Assembly: GCA_044506885.1 (NCBI GenBank) | Contig: JBIQKC010000002.1 | Location: 1-64,000, forward strand | Length of the DNA: 64,000 nt | Origin: Croceibacterium_A sp044506885 | GTDB lineage: Bacteria > Pseudomonadota > Alphaproteobacteria > Sphingomonadales > Sphingomonadaceae | Direction: 5' to 3' | Shown: positions 31,903-40,676 of the stretch, piece after piece | Numbering within the stretch: position 1 is the stretch's first letter | Layout: every line of letters starts with the position of its first letter | Notes under the pieces: generated by a model | Database searches by the model: none | Told to the model about the DNA's origin: nothing | What the model saw: only the letters and a program-made list of their open reading frames with translations | Translations under genes and position numbers: made by a program

Positions 31903-31999
31903 GGCTTGCCTATCGCACCGGCCGCTTCTAACTGCAACGGCAGCATTTTCGCGACGCGGCGCGCGCGTCGCAAGCCTCACACGGTCGAGCGGAGACAGC

Positions 32000-33472
32000 A
32001 TGGAGATCACCTTTCACGGCGGCGCCGGAGCGGACGGGCGGCGCCTGGTCGCCCTGATCGTCGAGCAGGACAAGCTGCCGGCGGACCTCGAACGCGTGCT
32101 GGGCGAGGGCGCGCGGGCGGCGCGCTTCACCGGCAAGAGCGGGCAGGTGTTTGAAGGCTTCGTCGAGCGCGCCGGGCAGGTCGTCCGGCTGGCGCTGGTC
32201 GGTGCGGGCGCGAACGGCAACGGCAACGGCTCTCGCCCCGCCGCGCTCGAGCGCGCCGGAGCGGCGCTGGCGGCGAAGTACCTGACCTCGGGCGAGGAAG
32301 AACTGGCGCTCGATGCCGGGGCCAGCGGACTCGATGCCGAAGCGCTGGCCTCCGTGCTGCTCGGGCTGGAGCTGCGCGGCTGGCGGCACGACGCGTACCG
32401 CACGCGGCTGAAGGACGAACAGAAGGTTTCGCTGAAGCGGGTGGCGGTGCTGGGCGCGCCGAAGGGCGCGGAAGCGGTCTGGAAGGTCGAGCGGGCGCTC
32501 GCCGATGGCGTCGAGTTCACCCGCGAACTGGTGTCGGAGCCCGCCAACATCATCTACCCCGAAAGCTTCGTCGAGCGCTGTCTCGAGCGCTTCGAAGGCT
32601 CCGGGGCGGAACTCTCGTTCCTCGGCGAGGACGAAATGCGCGAACTCGGCATGGGCGCGTTGCTCGGTGTCTCGCAAGGCTCGACCCGCGACGCGCGGCT
32701 GCTGGTCATCAAATGGCTCGGCGGGAGCAGGAACGGCAAGCCGACGGTGTTCGTCGGCAAGGGGGTGACCTTCGACACCGGCGGCATCTCGATCAAGCCC
32801 GCCGCCGGCATGGAGGACATGAAGTGGGATATGGGCGGCGCGGGCGCGGTCGCCGGGGCCATGCTCGCGCTTGCCGGGCGCAAGGCGAAGGCCAACGTCA
32901 TCGGCGTCTGCGGACTGGTGGAGAACATGCCCGACGGCGGCGCGCAGCGGCCGGGCGACGTGGTTGCCACGATGTCGGGCCAGACGGTCGAAGTCATCAA
33001 TACCGATGCCGAAGGGCGGCTGGTGCTGTGCGACGCATTGACCTGGGCGCAGCGCGAGTTCGAGCCGGCGGCGCTGATAGATCTCGCCACGCTGACGGGG
33101 GCGATGATCATCTCGCTCGGCCATGAACACGGCGGCCTGTTTTCCAACAGCGACGCGCTGGCGGACGACCTGCTGGCGGCAGGCAAGGCGAGCGGGGACA
33201 AGCTGTGGCGCTTCCCGCTCTCGCCGGCTTACGACAAGCTGATCGATTCCCCGATCGCCGACATCCGCAACGTCGGCCCGCGCTGGGCCGGGTCGATCAC
33301 CGCCGCGCAATATCTCCAGCGGTTCGTCGAAAACGATACGCCCTGGGCGCATCTCGACATCGCCGGGATGGTCTGGGCCGACAAGCCCGGAGCGACCTGG
33401 GACAAAGGCGCAACCGGCTACGGCGTGCGGCTGATCGACCGCTACGTGCGCGACAGGCTGGAAAGCCGATAA
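32000..33472 (+). CDS. pepA: Leucyl aminopeptidase (M17)
   Basis: 490 residues from the ATG at 32000 with GGAGA before it. The M17 active site is complete: KGVTFDTGG carries the catalytic lysine and a metal ligand, and NTDAEGRL is the diagnostic signature. The variable N-terminal domain (residues 1-160) has a short linker of repeated Gly-Asn (GANGNGNGS). It removes N-terminal amino acids in the cytoplasm as a hexamer with two zinc or manganese ions per subunit. It is followed 13 bases later by holC, a pairing common in proteobacteria. Confidence 0.96.
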   Translation: MEITFHGGAGADGRRLVALIVEQDKLPADLERVLGEGARAARFTGKSGQVFEGFVERAGQVVRLALVGAGANGNGNGSRPAALERAGAALAAKYLTSGEEELALDAGASGLDAEALASVLLGLELRGWRHDAYRTRLKDEQKVSLKRVAVLGAPKGAEAVWKVERALADGVEFTRELVSEPANIIYPESFVERCLERFEGSGAELSFLGEDEMRELGMGALLGVSQGSTRDARLLVIKWLGGSRNGKPTVFVGKGVTFDTGGISIKPAAGMEDMKWDMGGAGAVAGAMLALAGRKAKANVIGVCGLVENMPDGGAQRPGDVVATMSGQTVEVINTDAEGRLVLCDALTWAQREFEPAALIDLATLTGAMIISLGHEHGGLFSNSDALADDLLAAGKASGDKLWRFPLSPAYDKLIDSPIADIRNVGPRWAGSITAAQYLQRFVENDTPWAHLDIAGMVWADKPGATWDKGATGYGVRLIDRYVRDRLESR

Positions 33473-33485
33473 CGGGTAGCGATAT

Positions 33486-33923
33486 ATGCGCCTCGACTTC
33501 TGGCAGCTCTCACGCGACCCGCTGGAGCGCGTCGTGGCGTTGATCGCCGAGCGGACGCGCGGCGAGGGCGAGAAGCTGCTGGTCGTCGCGCAAGACGCGG
33601 AGCGACGCGCGGCGATGAGCGGCGCGCTGTGGGAGGCGAAGCCGGAGGCGTTTCTGGCCAATGGCGATGCTGGGGAGCCTCATGCCGCGCGGCAGCCGAT
33701 CCTGCTTTCCGCCGGATGCGAAGCCGAAAACGGCGCGCGCTACCTGGTGCTTGCCGATGGCGACTGGCGCGACGGCGCGGAGCGGTTCGAGCGCGTGTTC
33801 CTGCTGTTCGGCGAGGCGGGCGCGGAAGCAGCGCGCGGCGTGTGGCGCAAGTTCGATGGCCGCGAAGACGTCCAGCGCGGCTACTTCGCGCAGGAAGACG
33901 GCAAGTGGGTGAAGAAGGCATGA
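33486..33923 (+). CDS. holC: DNA polymerase III subunit chi
   Basis: 145 residues. The chi subunit links single-stranded-DNA-binding protein to the clamp loader through psi. The start RLDFWQLSRDPLERVVALI, the middle PILLSAGCEAENGARYLVLAD and the C-terminal RGYFAQEDGKWVKK are typical of the alphaproteobacterial form. The position directly after pepA supports the call. The ribosome binding site is weak, so the gene may depend on read-through from pepA. Confidence 0.9.
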   Translation: MRLDFWQLSRDPLERVVALIAERTRGEGEKLLVVAQDAERRAAMSGALWEAKPEAFLANGDAGEPHAARQPILLSAGCEAENGARYLVLADGDWRDGAERFERVFLLFGEAGAEAARGVWRKFDGREDVQRGYFAQEDGKWVKKA

Positions 33924-33991
33924 GTCTTGCGCGCCGGTGAGCCCCTCGCTACGGGCGCGCGCAATTCTCCGCATCCAGCAAGGAACAACCG

Positions 33992-34414
33992 ATGGCGGTC
34001 ACCCGCACTTTTTCGATCATCAAGCCAGACGCCACCCGCCGCAACCTGACGGGCGCGGTCACCAAGATGCTGGAGGACGCCGGGCTGCGCGTCGTCGCCA
34101 GCAAGCGCATTCACATGAGCCGCGAGCAGGCCGAAGGCTTCTATGCCGTGCACAAGGAACGCCCGTTCTTCGGCGAGCTGTGCGATTTCATGACCAGCGG
34201 CCCGGTCGTGGTGCAGGTGCTCGAGGGTGAGGATGCGGTGAAGCGCAACCGCGAAGTCATGGGCGCGACCAACCCCGCCGATGCCGCCGAAGGCACGATC
34301 CGCAAGACCTTTGCCGAAAGCATCGAGGCGAACTCGGTCCATGGTTCGGACAGCGACGAGAATGCGGCGATCGAGATCGCCTTCTTCTTCAAGCCGGAAG
34401 AAATCGTCGGCTGA
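33992..34414 (+). CDS. ndk: Nucleoside diphosphate kinase
   Basis: 140 residues, the standard length. Ndk transfers the gamma-phosphate between nucleoside triphosphates and diphosphates through a phosphohistidine; the active-site histidine is in the NSVHGSDS motif near residue 117. The start RTFSIIKPDATRRNLTGAV is diagnostic. It sits 68 bases after holC, with AAGGAAC as its likely ribosome binding site, and ends in a clear intrinsic terminator. Confidence 0.97.
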   Translation: MAVTRTFSIIKPDATRRNLTGAVTKMLEDAGLRVVASKRIHMSREQAEGFYAVHKERPFFGELCDFMTSGPVVVQVLEGEDAVKRNREVMGATNPADAAEGTIRKTFAESIEANSVHGSDSDENAAIEIAFFFKPEEIVG

Positions 34415-34436
34415 CGGCTTTCAGGCGCGAAATCCC

Positions 34437-34468
34437 AAGGGCCGCCGGAGCGATCGGGCGGCCCTTTT
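34437..34468 (+). terminator. Intrinsic terminator of ndk
   Basis: The 8-bp stem GGGCCGCC/GGCGGCCC around a 10-base loop is followed by TTTT, 25 bases after the ndk stop. It also stands at the end of the convergent methyltransferase gene. Confidence 0.85.
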
Positions 34469-34478
34469 CATATCGGTT

Positions 34479-35162
34479 TCAGGCCAGCGCGATCCATCCG
34501 CGCCAGGTAAAGGCGGCATAGAACAGCTCTACGCCGTGGAAGCCCGCCTCCCGCATCAGCTCGGCATCCTGTTCCGGGCTCAGCAGCGCAAGGTTTTCGC
34601 CCACGGCCTTGTGCGCCTGTTCGGCCTGCTGCGGGTCGATCCCTTTGGTTACCCCAAAGGCGGCATAGCGGCGCAGCCAGACCTCGCGTGCGCCCGGCTC
34701 CTGCGGAAAGCTCGAATGCGCCGCCACGAATGGCGCGCCGGGTTTCAGCCGGGCATGGATTTCGCGCAGCGTGCGCAGACGTTCCTCGCGCGCGAGGAAA
34801 TGCAGCGTCAGCAGGCAGGCGGCGGCATCGAACGGGCCGGGCGGGGCATCGTCGATATAGCCCTCGACCCAATCGACCGTGCCGGCCAGCGGCCCAAGCG
34901 TCGCCGCAGCCAGCTTCAGCATTTCGCCCGCCGGGTCCACTCCGGTCATCCGCCAGCCCGGCTGCAACCCGGCAAAGGCCTTCAATTCCAGCCCGCCGCC
35001 CGCGCCCAGCACCAGGACGCTGGCATCCGGACCGGCATATTCCGCCAGCAGCACGGCCGCCATCGTCTGCACATCGGCATAGCCGGGCATGAAGCGGGGC
35101 GGATTTTCCGCGTAGCGGCGCACCGCCTCGGGATCCTTGAACATTTCCAGGAAGGCGCTCAT
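34479..35162 (-). CDS. Class I SAM-dependent methyltransferase
   Basis: 227 residues. The SAM-binding glycine motif is VLVLGAGGGLELKAFA and the acidic ribose-binding residue follows in GVDPAGEML. Later PFDAAACLLTLHFL and the LKPGAPFVAAHSS strand complete a Rossmann-like methyltransferase fold. The substrate cannot be told; the overall form resembles CmoA- or UbiE-like small-molecule methylases. It is downstream of purN on the same strand, across a 43-base AT-rich gap with a possible promoter. It runs towards ndk. Confidence 0.85.
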   Translation of the reverse strand: MSAFLEMFKDPEAVRRYAENPPRFMPGYADVQTMAAVLLAEYAGPDASVLVLGAGGGLELKAFAGLQPGWRMTGVDPAGEMLKLAAATLGPLAGTVDWVEGYIDDAPPGPFDAAACLLTLHFLAREERLRTLREIHARLKPGAPFVAAHSSFPQEPGAREVWLRRYAAFGVTKGIDPQQAEQAHKAVGENLALLSPEQDAELMREAGFHGVELFYAAFTWRGWIALA

Positions 35163-35205
35163 GCCGCAAGCATGAACTATGATATAATGTTACACAAGGG
35201 CTGTG

Positions 35206-36162
35206 TCAGAATTCGTCCGCTGCGTCCATCAGCTTTGTCAGGCGGGCGGGCGCGACCGTGCGCCAGCTTCGTTCCAGCCATTCGCCGATATGGTCCCAGT
35301 CGACGCCGGACCGGTTGAGGACGATGCCGACCCAGCCGCTGGCGCCGTAATAGGCCGGGCGGTAGTAGGTATCGGGATCGCGTTCGATCAGCGCGGCCAG
35401 TTCGTCCGGCCCGCTGGTCTTGACCAGCACGGCGATTTCCTCGGCGCCGTGGTGCCGGTCGGCGAAATAGGCGAAGAACTTCCCGCTCTTGCCGCCGGTG
35501 CGCCATCCGGGCGAGCCATGGCTGTCGCGCTCTTCCGCTTCGGGCAGGGCCAGCGCCCGCTCGCGCACCTGCCCCAGCAGCCATTCGGCGCGGAACGGGC
35601 GGCTGACGTAGTCGGCGAGGATGCGCGGATAGAGCTGGTATTCGGCCATCAGCACCCTGGCAGACAGGCCCTCCGCCGTGTCGTCGGGCAGGATGCGCAC
35701 CGGGATCTGCCCCAGCAGCGGCCCGCCGTCGAGTTCGGGCGTCACCACGTGGACCGAGCAGCCTCCGTGCGTGTCGCCCGCCTCGATTGCCCGCTCGTGC
35801 GTGTGCAGGCCCTTGTATTTGGGCAGCAGCGAAGGGTGGGTGTTGAGCATGCGGCCGGCCCACTTGTCGACGAACCCGGCGGTCAGCACCCGCATGTAGC
35901 CGCACAGCGCGATATATTCCGCGCCCGCCTTGCGCAGCGCGGCGTCCATCGCCGCCTCGTGCGCCTCGCGTTCCATGCCCCGGTGCGAATGGGCGAAAGT
36001 GGCGATCCCTTCCGCTTCCGCGATCTTCAGCCCGCGCGCTTCGGGCGCGTTGCTGGCGACGAGCACGATTTCGTACGGACAGTCCGGCAGCCGGGAGTGG
36101 AACAGCAGCGAGGACATCGTCGTCCCATTGCCGGAAAGCATGACCGCGATGCGGGCCTTCAC
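35206..36162 (-). CDS. purN: Phosphoribosylglycinamide formyltransferase fused to an MmcQ/YjbR-like domain
   Basis: 318 residues, about 120 more than a normal PurN. Residues 1-195 are a complete GAR transformylase, which adds a formyl group from 10-formyl-THF in purine synthesis: VMLSGNGTTMSSL, ALCGYMRVLTAGF, the catalytic NTHPSLLPKYKG and GCSVHVVTPELDGGP are all present. Residues 200-318 resemble the MmcQ/YjbR DNA-binding-like fold (ALALPEAEERDSHG, GKSGKFFAYFADRHHG, WRTVAPARLTKLM). The start is GTG, and its ribosome binding site GGAGGGG lies inside a palindromic repeat. It follows purM on the same strand. Confidence 0.9.
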   Translation of the reverse strand: MKARIAVMLSGNGTTMSSLLFHSRLPDCPYEIVLVASNAPEARGLKIAEAEGIATFAHSHRGMEREAHEAAMDAALRKAGAEYIALCGYMRVLTAGFVDKWAGRMLNTHPSLLPKYKGLHTHERAIEAGDTHGGCSVHVVTPELDGGPLLGQIPVRILPDDTAEGLSARVLMAEYQLYPRILADYVSRPFRAEWLLGQVRERALALPEAEERDSHGSPGWRTGGKSGKFFAYFADRHHGAEEIAVLVKTSGPDELAALIERDPDTYYRPAYYGASGWVGIVLNRSGVDWDHIGEWLERSWRTVAPARLTKLMDAADEF

Positions 36163-36164
36163 AT

Positions 36165-36260
36165 CTCCCCTCCCGCTTGCGGGAGGGATAGGTGGTGGGC
36201 CAGTTTGGGAGTGGCGCGCAGACCTACCCCTGATCCCTCCCGCAAGCGGGAGGGGAATCT
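36165..36260. repeat. Pair of inverted palindromes between purM and purN
   Basis: CTCCCGCTTGCGGGAG occurs at about 36170-36185 and its mirrored partner CTCCCGCAAGCGGGAG at about 36237-36252. Each is itself a palindrome, and the outer bases also pair over 23 positions. The message could therefore form two small hairpins or one long one. The same core recurs near 48651. One copy contains the purN ribosome binding site. Confidence 0.8.
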
Positions 36261-36267
36261 TTCGCGC

Positions 36268-37374
36268 TCACGCCTCATGCATCGCGCTCCAGTCCGCCTT
36301 CGCGCTCCAGGTCCCGGCCGCGCCGCGCACGGTGCAGCCGCGCGGGCCCTCGATCACCTCGCCGATCCGCGTCACCGCTTCGCCCTCGGCTTCGAGTTCC
36401 GCCGCTACTTCGCGAGCCAGTTCCGCCTGCACCGCCAGCACCATCCCGATGCCGCAATTGAAAGTGCGCGCCATCTCGCCCGGCTCGATGTTCCCTTGCG
36501 CCTGAAGGAACGCCATCAACCGCGGCTGTTCCCAGGCGTCGGCATCGATCACGGCATGCGCGCCTTCCGGCAGCACGCGCGGCACGTTCTCCAGCAATCC
36601 GCCGCCGGTCACATGAGCCAGCGCGTCGATCTTGCCCGTGCGGATCGTGGGCAGCAGCGGCTTTACGTAGATCCGGGTCGGTTCGAGCAGGGCGTCCACC
36701 AGCATCCGTTCGGGATCGAACAGGGCGGGGCGGTCCAGCCGCCAGCCCTTGTCTTCCGCCAGCCGCCGCACCAGCGAATAGCCGTTGGAATGCACGCCCG
36801 AGCTGGCGAGCCCCAGCAACACATGCCCCGGTGCGACCTTCTCGCCGGTCAACTGCTCTCCGCGTTCGACCGCACCGACGCAGAAGCCCGCCAGATCATA
36901 GTCCCCGGCGGCGTACATGCCCGGCATTTCGGCCGTCTCGCCGCCGATGAGCGCGCATCCGGCGATGCGGCAGCCTTCGGCAATGCCGGCGATCACCCGT
37001 TCGGCGACGCCGTTCTCCAGCTTGCCGGTGGCGAAGTAGTCGAGAAAGAACAGCGGCTCCGCGCCCTGCACGATCAGGTCGTTGGCGCACATGGCGACGA
37101 GATCGATGCCGACCGTGTCGTGCCTGCCGCTGTCGATCGCAAGCTTGAGCTTGGTTCCCACGCCGTCGTTCGCGGCCACCAGCAACGGGTCCGCATAGCC
37201 CGCCGCCCTCGGATCGAAGAACCCGCCGAAGCCGCCGATCTCGGCATCGGCGCCGGGGCGGCGGGTCGCTTTCACCAGCGGGCCGATGGCCTTCACCAAC
37301 GCGTTGCCCGCGTCGATGGAAACGCCGGCATCGGCGTAGGTATAACGGTCGGGCGGCGGGTTGTTCGAAGCCAT
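36268..37374 (-). CDS. purM: Phosphoribosylformylglycinamidine cyclo-ligase (AIR synthetase)
   Basis: 368 residues, slightly longer than E. coli PurM. It closes the imidazole ring to form AIR using ATP. The N-terminal YADAGVSIDAGNALVKAI, the GGFGGFFDPRA loop, the nucleotide site NDGVGTKLKLA and the signature GGETAEMPGMY are diagnostic. The gene is divergent from the HMA-like protein and upstream of purN, 105 bases away, with a double palindrome between. The two genes carry consecutive or near steps of purine synthesis. Confidence 0.96.
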   Translation of the reverse strand: MASNNPPPDRYTYADAGVSIDAGNALVKAIGPLVKATRRPGADAEIGGFGGFFDPRAAGYADPLLVAANDGVGTKLKLAIDSGRHDTVGIDLVAMCANDLIVQGAEPLFFLDYFATGKLENGVAERVIAGIAEGCRIAGCALIGGETAEMPGMYAAGDYDLAGFCVGAVERGEQLTGEKVAPGHVLLGLASSGVHSNGYSLVRRLAEDKGWRLDRPALFDPERMLVDALLEPTRIYVKPLLPTIRTGKIDALAHVTGGGLLENVPRVLPEGAHAVIDADAWEQPRLMAFLQAQGNIEPGEMARTFNCGIGMVLAVQAELAREVAAELEAEGEAVTRIGEVIEGPRGCTVRGAAGTWSAKADWSAMHEA

Positions 37375-37455
37375 AACAAAGGCGCTTTATCCATTCGCGC
37401 TTGGATTTCCACTCGCCATTGGGCAAAAGGCCGCCGATTTCCCCGCAGATCGTTG

Positions 37456-38745
37456 ATGTCGAGCCCTTCAGTCATCCTGGCACTCCCGCAAATTCCGCGC
37501 CCGCGATCATATCGAGCCTGGTTGGTCGTTGCGGCGGCGATTGCGCTTGCGCTGGCGGGCGCGGGCCTGATCGCACAGGTTTCGGGCGATCGCGGCATCG
37601 CGCCGGTGGCGAGCAGTTCCGATATCGAAGTGCACGGGATCGAGGTGGACGTCGCCGGACGCAATCCCGAAGACGCGCGCCGCAACGGCTGGCGCGAGGC
37701 GCAGCGCAAGGCGTGGGAGAAGGTCGGCGGCCCGGCTATGTCGGATTCGGCGATCGAGGCGATGGTGTCGGCGATTATCGTCGAGCGCGAACGGCTCGGC
37801 CCGCGGCGCTATATCGCCACGCTCGGTGTGATCTTCGATCGCGCGCGGGCCGGCGGATCGATCGGCGGCGGCGGAGAACGGGCGCGCTCGGCGCCGATGC
37901 TCACGCTTCCCGTGCTCGTCAGCGGCGGCAGCGCGACGATGTTCGAAGTCCGCAACCCGTGGCAACGCGCCTGGGCCGAGAGCCAGTTCGGGGCCAGTGC
38001 GATCGACTACGTCCGCCCTTCGGGCGCGGGGGCCGAATCGCTGCTGCTGACCTATGGGCAGACCGGGCGGCGCAGCCGCGCCTGGTGGAACGGCGTCCTC
38101 GGCCAGTTCGGCGCGGCCGATGTGCTGATTCCGATCGCCAACCTGCACTATTCCTATCCGGGCGGGCCGGTCGAAGGCCGCTTTACTGCGCGTTACGGCC
38201 CCGACAGCCGCTGGCTCGGCCAGTTCACGCTGAGGGTGCAGAGCGCCGATCAGGTGCCGCAGATGTTCGACCGGGCGGTGCAGCGGTTCGACGAACTCTT
38301 CACCCGCGCACTCGCGGCCGGGATGCTTGCGCCCGATCCCACGCTCGAACTCGACGATCTCGATCTTTCGCCCGAAGTCCGCGCCCTGATCGACGCCGCC
38401 CGCCGCGCAGAGGAGGCCGAAGCCGCCGGCGCGATCGAAGTGGTCCCCGAAGAAGTGGACGCCGATGCGATCGGCGCGGCGCCCACCGCCCCGGAGGGGA
38501 CGCAGGCGGTCGCGACATTCACCGTGCAGGTCGCCACGCCCGATGCGGCGGCGGTCGATGCGGCGCTTGCCGCCATCCGTGACGTTCCCGGCGTGCGCGG
38601 CGTTTCGACCAGCAGCGTCGCAATCGGCGGCACTTCGGTGACGCGCGTCAGCTTCGCGGGCGACCTCGCCGCGCTTGCGGCGGCGCTGCGCAGCCGCGGA
38701 TGGCAGGTCAACGAGGGCAACAACGCGCTCGGCATCTCGCGCTGA
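37456..38745 (+). CDS. Membrane-anchored protein with C-terminal heavy-metal-associated-like domain
   Basis: 429 residues. One membrane helix lies at about residues 22-42, followed by a periplasmic domain with a DUF2066-like feel (DARRNGWREAQRKAWEKVGG) and, at the end, a betaalphabeta domain (ATFTVQVATPDAAAVDAALAAIRDVPGV) that resembles an HMA fold but has no CxxC metal site. I recall this protein next to hdaA and purM in many sphingomonads; its function is not established. It is followed by hdaA after 20 bases, so the two are probably co-transcribed. The acidic linker before the last domain (EVVPEEVDADAIG) is likely flexible. Confidence 0.78.
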   Translation: MSSPSVILALPQIPRPRSYRAWLVVAAAIALALAGAGLIAQVSGDRGIAPVASSSDIEVHGIEVDVAGRNPEDARRNGWREAQRKAWEKVGGPAMSDSAIEAMVSAIIVERERLGPRRYIATLGVIFDRARAGGSIGGGGERARSAPMLTLPVLVSGGSATMFEVRNPWQRAWAESQFGASAIDYVRPSGAGAESLLLTYGQTGRRSRAWWNGVLGQFGAADVLIPIANLHYSYPGGPVEGRFTARYGPDSRWLGQFTLRVQSADQVPQMFDRAVQRFDELFTRALAAGMLAPDPTLELDDLDLSPEVRALIDAARRAEEAEAAGAIEVVPEEVDADAIGAAPTAPEGTQAVATFTVQVATPDAAAVDAALAAIRDVPGVRGVSTSSVAIGGTSVTRVSFAGDLAALAAALRSRGWQVNEGNNALGISR

Positions 38746-38765
38746 GCAGGCTGCGTGAGGCGCGC

Positions 38766-39374
38766 ATGTCGCAGATCGCCCTGCCGTTTCCCGCCGGTTC
38801 CGCCAATCCTTCGCGCATAGTCGTCGGCAGCGCCAACGCCCATGTCGCCGAAGCGCTCACTTCGCCCGAGCGCTGGCCCTTCCGCACCGCTGTGCTCACC
38901 GGCGCGCCGCGTTCCGGCAAGTCGCTTATCGCCCGGTGGTTTGCCGAAAGCGGCAAGGGGCAGACGGTGGACGATGCCCGGTCGCTCGACGAAGCGGAGC
39001 TGTTCCACCACTGGAACCGCGCGCAGGAAGCTGGAATGCCGCTGCTGATCGTGGGGGGCGAGCCGCCATGGAGCATAACCTTGCCGGACTTGCGCTCGCG
39101 CCTGGGGGCGGCGCTGCAACTCGAGATCGGTCTGCCCGACGACGCCATGGCGGCCGACCTGCTGCTGGCGCTGGCCGAGCAACGCGGGCTGGCGCTGGGG
39201 GAAGGGGCGGCGGCCTATCTCGTCCCGCGCGCCGGTCGCTCGTTCGCCGATCTCGAACGGCTGATACAGACGATCGACCGGCTCAGCCTTGAACGCAAGG
39301 CCGCTGCTACCCAGACTATATGGCGCGCCGCGCTGGAGGCGGTTCACGGGCCGGACGAGCCGCGGCTGCTTTAG
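38766..39374 (+). CDS. hdaA: DnaA-homologous replication regulator HdaA
   Basis: 202 residues. It has the AAA+ part of DnaA with a Walker A motif (GAPRSGKS) and an arginine-finger region (PRAGRSFADLERLI), but no DNA-binding domain IV. HdaA (Hda) with the beta-clamp triggers ATP hydrolysis by DnaA to limit initiation. The N-terminal QIALPF is a clamp-binding motif, as expected. The ATG at 38766 has GTGAGG upstream. It lies after the HMA-like gene, a typical alphaproteobacterial setting. Confidence 0.9.
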   Translation: MSQIALPFPAGSANPSRIVVGSANAHVAEALTSPERWPFRTAVLTGAPRSGKSLIARWFAESGKGQTVDDARSLDEAELFHHWNRAQEAGMPLLIVGGEPPWSITLPDLRSRLGAALQLEIGLPDDAMAADLLLALAEQRGLALGEGAAAYLVPRAGRSFADLERLIQTIDRLSLERKAAATQTIWRAALEAVHGPDEPRLL

Positions 39375-39438
39375 GCGATTCACGGAAAATCCGTGAGTTC
39401 TTGCCAAAGACCGCGAATTAGGGAAGAAGATTCATGCT

Positions 39439-40182
39439 ATGTTCGAACGGCTGGCCGCCTATCTCGACTCCATCCGCGCCCGCGACCCCGCGCCGCGCTC
39501 GCGGGGGGAGATCATGCTCTATCCCGGCGTCTGGGCGCTCGGCTTCCATCGCGTGGCGCACTGGCTCTACGACGGGAAGCTGTTCTTCCTGGCCCGCCTG
39601 GTCAATCACCTGTCGCGCTGGCTGACCGCGATAGACATCCATCCGGGGGCCCGGATCGGCCGGAACTTCTTCATCGACCACGGCTTCACCGTGATCGGGG
39701 AGACGGCCGAGATCGGCGACAACGTGACGATCTACCAGTGTGTCACGCTCGGCGGCACCAACCCGACCAACGGCAAGGCGGGCAAGCGCCACCCGACTCT
39801 GGAAGACAACGTCATCATCGGTTCGGGCGCGCAGATCATCGGTCCGATCGTGGTCGGGGAACGGGCGCGAGTGGGCGCCAATGCGGTCGTTACCGACGAT
39901 GTGCCGGAAGGCGCAACGATGATTGGGCTCAAGGCCCGTTCGACGCTGATCGACGCCGAAACATGGCGGCGCGAATTCATTCCCTACGGCACCCCGTGCG
40001 ACGAAGCCTGCGAGCAGGCGATTGCGAACGGCAATGGGGCGAACGGCAACGCGGAGCGCATGGCAGTCCTCGAAGGCGAGATCGCCGAGCTGCGCGCCGA
40101 GCTTGCGGCGCTTCGCTTGGAACGGGCGGTCGATCCCGGACAGCCCGCCGGGCGCGCGCGCAAGAGCGGATCCAAGGCCTGA
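39439..40182 (+). CDS. cysE: Serine O-acetyltransferase
   Basis: 247 residues. CysE acetylates serine for cysteine synthesis. The left-handed beta-helix hexapeptides (IHPGARIGRNFFIDHGFTVI, VTIYQCVTLGGT, VIIGSGAQIIG, ARVGANAVV) and the catalytic-site His and Asp in FIDHG are present. It is of the short, epsC-like class, without the long N-terminal helical domain of E. coli CysE. The C-terminus adds an unusual Asn/Gly linker and a coiled coil (EGEIAELRAELAALRLE). Its stop overlaps the next start by one base. Confidence 0.92.
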   Translation: MFERLAAYLDSIRARDPAPRSRGEIMLYPGVWALGFHRVAHWLYDGKLFFLARLVNHLSRWLTAIDIHPGARIGRNFFIDHGFTVIGETAEIGDNVTIYQCVTLGGTNPTNGKAGKRHPTLEDNVIIGSGAQIIGPIVVGERARVGANAVVTDDVPEGATMIGLKARSTLIDAETWRREFIPYGTPCDEACEQAIANGNGANGNAERMAVLEGEIAELRAELAALRLERAVDPGQPAGRARKSGSKA

Positions 40183-40541
40183 TGCGGCCGGAAGGCGGCT
40201 TCGGGACAATCGTTCCCTTCCCCGGCCGCGCATCGCCCCAGCAAGTCGGTTTCGAGCGCGCCGAACTCGGCCGCATCCTCGATCTCTACGGCCGCATGGT
40301 CGCCGCCGGCGAATGGCGCGACTACGCGATGAACTTCACCCGCGACGCCGCCACATTCGCCGCTTTCCGCCGCACCGCCGAAGTGCCGCAGATGCGGCTC
40401 GAGAAACGCCCGGCGCTGCGCGGGCGGCAAGGCATGTGGGCGCTGTTCGGCGAACAGGGCCAGATCCTCAAGCGCGGGCACGAACTGGCCGGCGTGCTCG
40501 CGCCGGTGGAGCGGAGGCTGCTAAAGGTTGTGAGCGGGTAG
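40182..40541 (+). CDS. DUF2794 family protein
   Basis: 119 residues. The segment FERAELGRILDLYGRMVAAGEWRDYAMNF and the repeat of basic residues around RLEKRPALRGRQGMWAL match DUF2794, a conserved alphaproteobacterial family of unknown function. The ATG shares its A with the cysE stop (TGATG), so both are translated from one message. No catalytic motif, signal or membrane segment is visible; the protein should be cytoplasmic. Confidence 0.88.
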   Translation: MRPEGGFGTIVPFPGRASPQQVGFERAELGRILDLYGRMVAAGEWRDYAMNFTRDAATFAAFRRTAEVPQMRLEKRPALRGRQGMWALFGEQGQILKRGHELAGVLAPVERRLLKVVSG

Positions 40542-40676
40542 GAGTGCTGATGCGAAGGGAATATTCCCCTGGAGCCTTCTGTCTCGAAATTTCCCGCTTG
40601 GTTTCCAGCCTGGAAGAATAAGACCGTCCCCAGGCTACGCGAAGGTCCACCGGTGACAGCATACTGATTTTGTTTC
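40542..40676. other. Gene-free stretch with a short palindrome
   Basis: 135 bases between DUF2794 and the convergent vapC. It contains the perfect 12-base palindrome GGGAATATTCCC at 40557-40568 and no plausible reading frame or U-tailed hairpin. The sequence has lower GC than its surroundings and may be a worn repeat. Confidence 0.35.

Noticed and set aside
35175..35200. TATAAT-like sequence between purN and the methyltransferase gene
   Set aside because: The match reads on the plus strand, away from both genes. A promoter on the minus strand is possible but no -35 partner is convincing.
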